The translations under genes were made by a program, and so were the position numbers. 7,826 nt of DNA from positions 1 to 7,826 of the forward strand of contig DROK01000299.1 in the NCBI GenBank assembly GCA_011321895.1. The letters are read 5' to 3'. This stretch comes from Thermodesulfatator atlanticus (GTDB lineage: Bacteria > Desulfobacterota > Thermodesulfobacteria > Thermodesulfobacteriales > Thermodesulfatatoraceae). Below are positions 6,897 through 7,826 of the stretch, piece after piece. The notes beneath the pieces are model-generated. The model made no database searches, was not told the DNA's origin, and saw only the letters and a program-made list of their open reading frames with translations. Each line of letters begins with the position of its first letter. Positions within the stretch are counted from its first letter, which is position 1.

Positions 6897-6912
6897 GACG
6901 GAGGTGAAGGGA

Positions 6913-7434
6913 ATGGAAAAAATCAGAGGCAGGGTTTGGCGCTTTGGCCACGACGTGGACACTGATGTCATTATTCCGGCGAGATATTTGAACACTTCTG
7001 ACCCCAAAGAACTTGCTAAGCATTGTATGGAAGACGCCAGGCCAGATTTTGCACAAAAAGTAAGGCCCGGAGATATTATCGTAGCGGGGAAAAATTTTGG
7101 CTGTGGTTCTTCAAGAGAACACGCCCCCATCGCCATCAAGGCCGCAGGAGTGGCCTGCGTGGTAGCGGAAAGCTTTGCCCGCATCTTTTACCGCAACGCC
7201 TTTAACACCGGGCTTCTTATTCTGGAATCCCCGGAGGCGGCCAGAGAAATAGAAGAAGGCCACGAGGTGGAAATCGACCCTGAAGCTGGAATTATTAAGG
7301 ACCTGACTACGGGCAAGACTTACAAATGCCAGCCCATTCCCCCTTTTATGCGGGAACTTTTAAAAGACGGGGGGCTTATCCCCCATATCAAAAAGAAATA
7401 CCAGAAGATGCGTTTGGAAGAGGAAGCGAGTTGA
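6913..7434 (+). CDS. leuD: 3-isopropylmalate dehydratase small subunit
   Basis: 173 aa, usual for the short LeuD type. It is the swivelling partner of LeuC and supplies substrate-contact residues. The opening [20 protein letters not shown] (residues 6-25) and [12 protein letters not shown] (61-72) are the family signatures. The specificity loop after Y25-L26 reads N27-T28. I start it at 6913, since GGAGGTGA at 6900-6907 stands five bases before this ATG; the in-frame ATG at 6859 would overlap leuC and add 18 residues foreign to the family. The stop codon TGA is part of a TTGACA box used by the downstream tRNA promoter. Homoaconitase small subunits are similar, so the exact substrate is inferred from family and pairing with LeuC. 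Confidence 0.92.
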   Translation: MEKIRGRVWRFGHDVDTDVIIPARYLNTSDPKELAKHCMEDARPDFAQKVRPGDIIVAGKNFGCGSSREHAPIAIKAAGVACVVAESFARIFYRNAFNTGLLILESPEAAREIEEGHEVEIDPEAGIIKDLTTGKTYKCQPIPPFMRELLKDGGLIPHIKKKYQKMRLEEEAS

Positions 7435-7458
7435 CAGGTGGTCTCCGGCGTTTAAAAT
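7431..7458 (+). promoter_or_regulatory. tRNA promoter overlapping the leuD stop codon
   Basis: A perfect TTGACA (7431-7436), a 16-base spacer and TAAAAT (7453-7458). The predicted start near 7465 is only about five bases before tRNA-Arg. The TGA inside the -35 box is the leuD stop. This is the best sigma-70-type match on the plus strand here. Confidence 0.6.
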
Positions 7459-7469
7459 CTTTGGGGAGA

Positions 7470-7546
7470 GGGCGCGTAGCTCAGTCGGATAGAGCGTTGG
7501 CCTCCGGAGCCAGAGGTCGTGGGTTCGAATCCCGCCGCGCCCTCCA
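7470..7546 (+). tRNA. tRNA-Arg (anticodon CCG)
   Basis: 77 bases with an encoded CCA. The acceptor stem GGGCGCG/CGCGCCC is seven G-C pairs. The D arm is GCTC...GAGC with loop AGTCGGATA, including the A20 that arginyl-tRNA synthetases use. The anticodon stem is TTGGC/GCCAG with loop CTCCGGA, so the anticodon is CCG (reads CGG). The T arm is GTGGG-TTCGAAT-CCCGC. The discriminator base 73 is U, unusual for a bacterial arginine tRNA, which generally has A or G. Confidence 0.96.
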
Positions 7547-7553
7547 TACCCTT

Positions 7554-7640
7554 GCGGGAGTGGCGGAATTGGTAGACGCGCTGGATTCAGGATCCAGTGG
7601 GCGCAAGCCCGTGGGGGTTCAAGTCCCCCCTCCCGCACCA
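7554..7640 (+). tRNA. tRNA-Leu (anticodon CAG)
   Basis: 87 bases with an encoded CCA, seven bases after tRNA-Arg. The acceptor stem is GCGGGAG/CTCCCGC with discriminator A, as expected for leucine. The anticodon stem is CTGGA/TCCAG with loop TTCAGGA, giving CAG (reads CUG). A long variable arm (GGGC-GCAA-GCCC) marks the class II tRNA, and the T arm is GGGGG-TTCAAGT-CCCCC. It probably shares the transcript that starts before tRNA-Arg. Confidence 0.97.
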
Positions 7641-7757
7641 TTTATTAACCCCTCCTGACTTTACGCAAAAACCAATAATTTTAGCCGCCCACCGATCATC
7701 CAGCACACGTTCGGCGACATTCCTATCAGATATTTTTGGTCTCACACGACAACCTTT
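7641..7757. other. Intergenic stretch without a recognised gene
   Basis: No RBS-led gene, tRNA or known RNA is seen. One reading frame on each strand happens to stay open up to the right edge, but neither gives a protein I recognise and the minus-strand frame continues into the tRNA-Leu gene. Confidence 0.4.
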
Positions 7758-7783
7758 GGGCAGCACCCTGCCCGCGCTTTTTT
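7758..7783 (+). terminator. Possible Rho-independent terminator after the tRNAs
   Basis: GGGCAG (7758-7763), loop CACC and CTGCCC (7768-7773) form a perfect 6-bp stem, followed by GCGC and then six T. The four bases between stem and T-run weaken the match. It points in the direction of the tRNAs and would end their transcript. Confidence 0.4.
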
Positions 7784-7826
7784 GTATCCCCAGATTTTTG
7801 AATTTTTTAAAGAAACCAAGGATTAA

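Noticed and set aside
6859..6912. Upstream in-frame ATG extension of leuD
   Set aside because: It overlaps the end of leuC; the RBS GGAGGTGA and the family N-terminus point to 6913.
7326..7658. Open frames on both strands across the tRNAs
   Set aside because: They translate tRNA-Arg and tRNA-Leu genes; peptides such as GGLEPPRA are a known mark of spurious tRNA-derived frames.
7641..7826. Partial gene entering from the right edge on the minus strand
   Set aside because: The frame is open but ends inside antisense tRNA-Leu, and a frame on the other strand is equally open; no family recognised.

Overview
The window looks like chromosomal DNA from a thermophilic bacterium. The proteins are rich in Lys and Glu, the tRNA stems are almost entirely G-C, and the mix of a SphA/MetA-like outer-membrane family protein, Lon, a minimal Ku and a stand-alone LigD-type ligase suggests Desulfobacterota/Thermodesulfobacteria. 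That placement is inferred from protein character, not from a search. No phage, transposon, CRISPR array or plasmid feature was seen.

Left part (1-1254, minus strand): a LysR-family regulator is followed 56 bases later by the start of a SphA/MetA-like (Phenol_MetA_deg family) secreted protein that runs off the left edge. The start of this second gene lies inside an exact 12-bp inverted repeat, so the ribosome binding site and AUG would sit in an RNA hairpin loop. A second exact 12-bp inverted repeat joins the same leader to a site 30 codons into the gene.

Divergent control region (1255-1490): AT-rich. It holds a good promoter for the regulator gene, a perfect ATC-N9-GAT palindrome of the kind LysR proteins bind, a tandem 31-bp imperfect repeat with four phased GTTAC-like half-sites, and a leader before lon with four segments able to pair in alternative ways, one of them the lon ribosome binding region.

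Middle (1491-5565, plus strand): lon, ku and a ligase-only ligD are fused into one translational unit by overlaps of 4 and 1 bases. This links an ATP-dependent quality-control protease to a minimal non-homologous end-joining (NHEJ) system. Ku has an H-x2-C-x9-C-x2-C pattern that could bind zinc.

Right part (5625-7826, plus strand): leuC and leuD encode the two subunits of isopropylmalate isomerase. Next come tRNA-Arg(CCG) and tRNA-Leu(CAG), apparently with their own strong promoter whose -35 box contains the leuD stop codon. The last 186 bases hold a possible terminator and no gene I can recognise. No terminator was seen between ligD and leuC, so read-through from the lon-ku-ligD unit into leuCD is possible.
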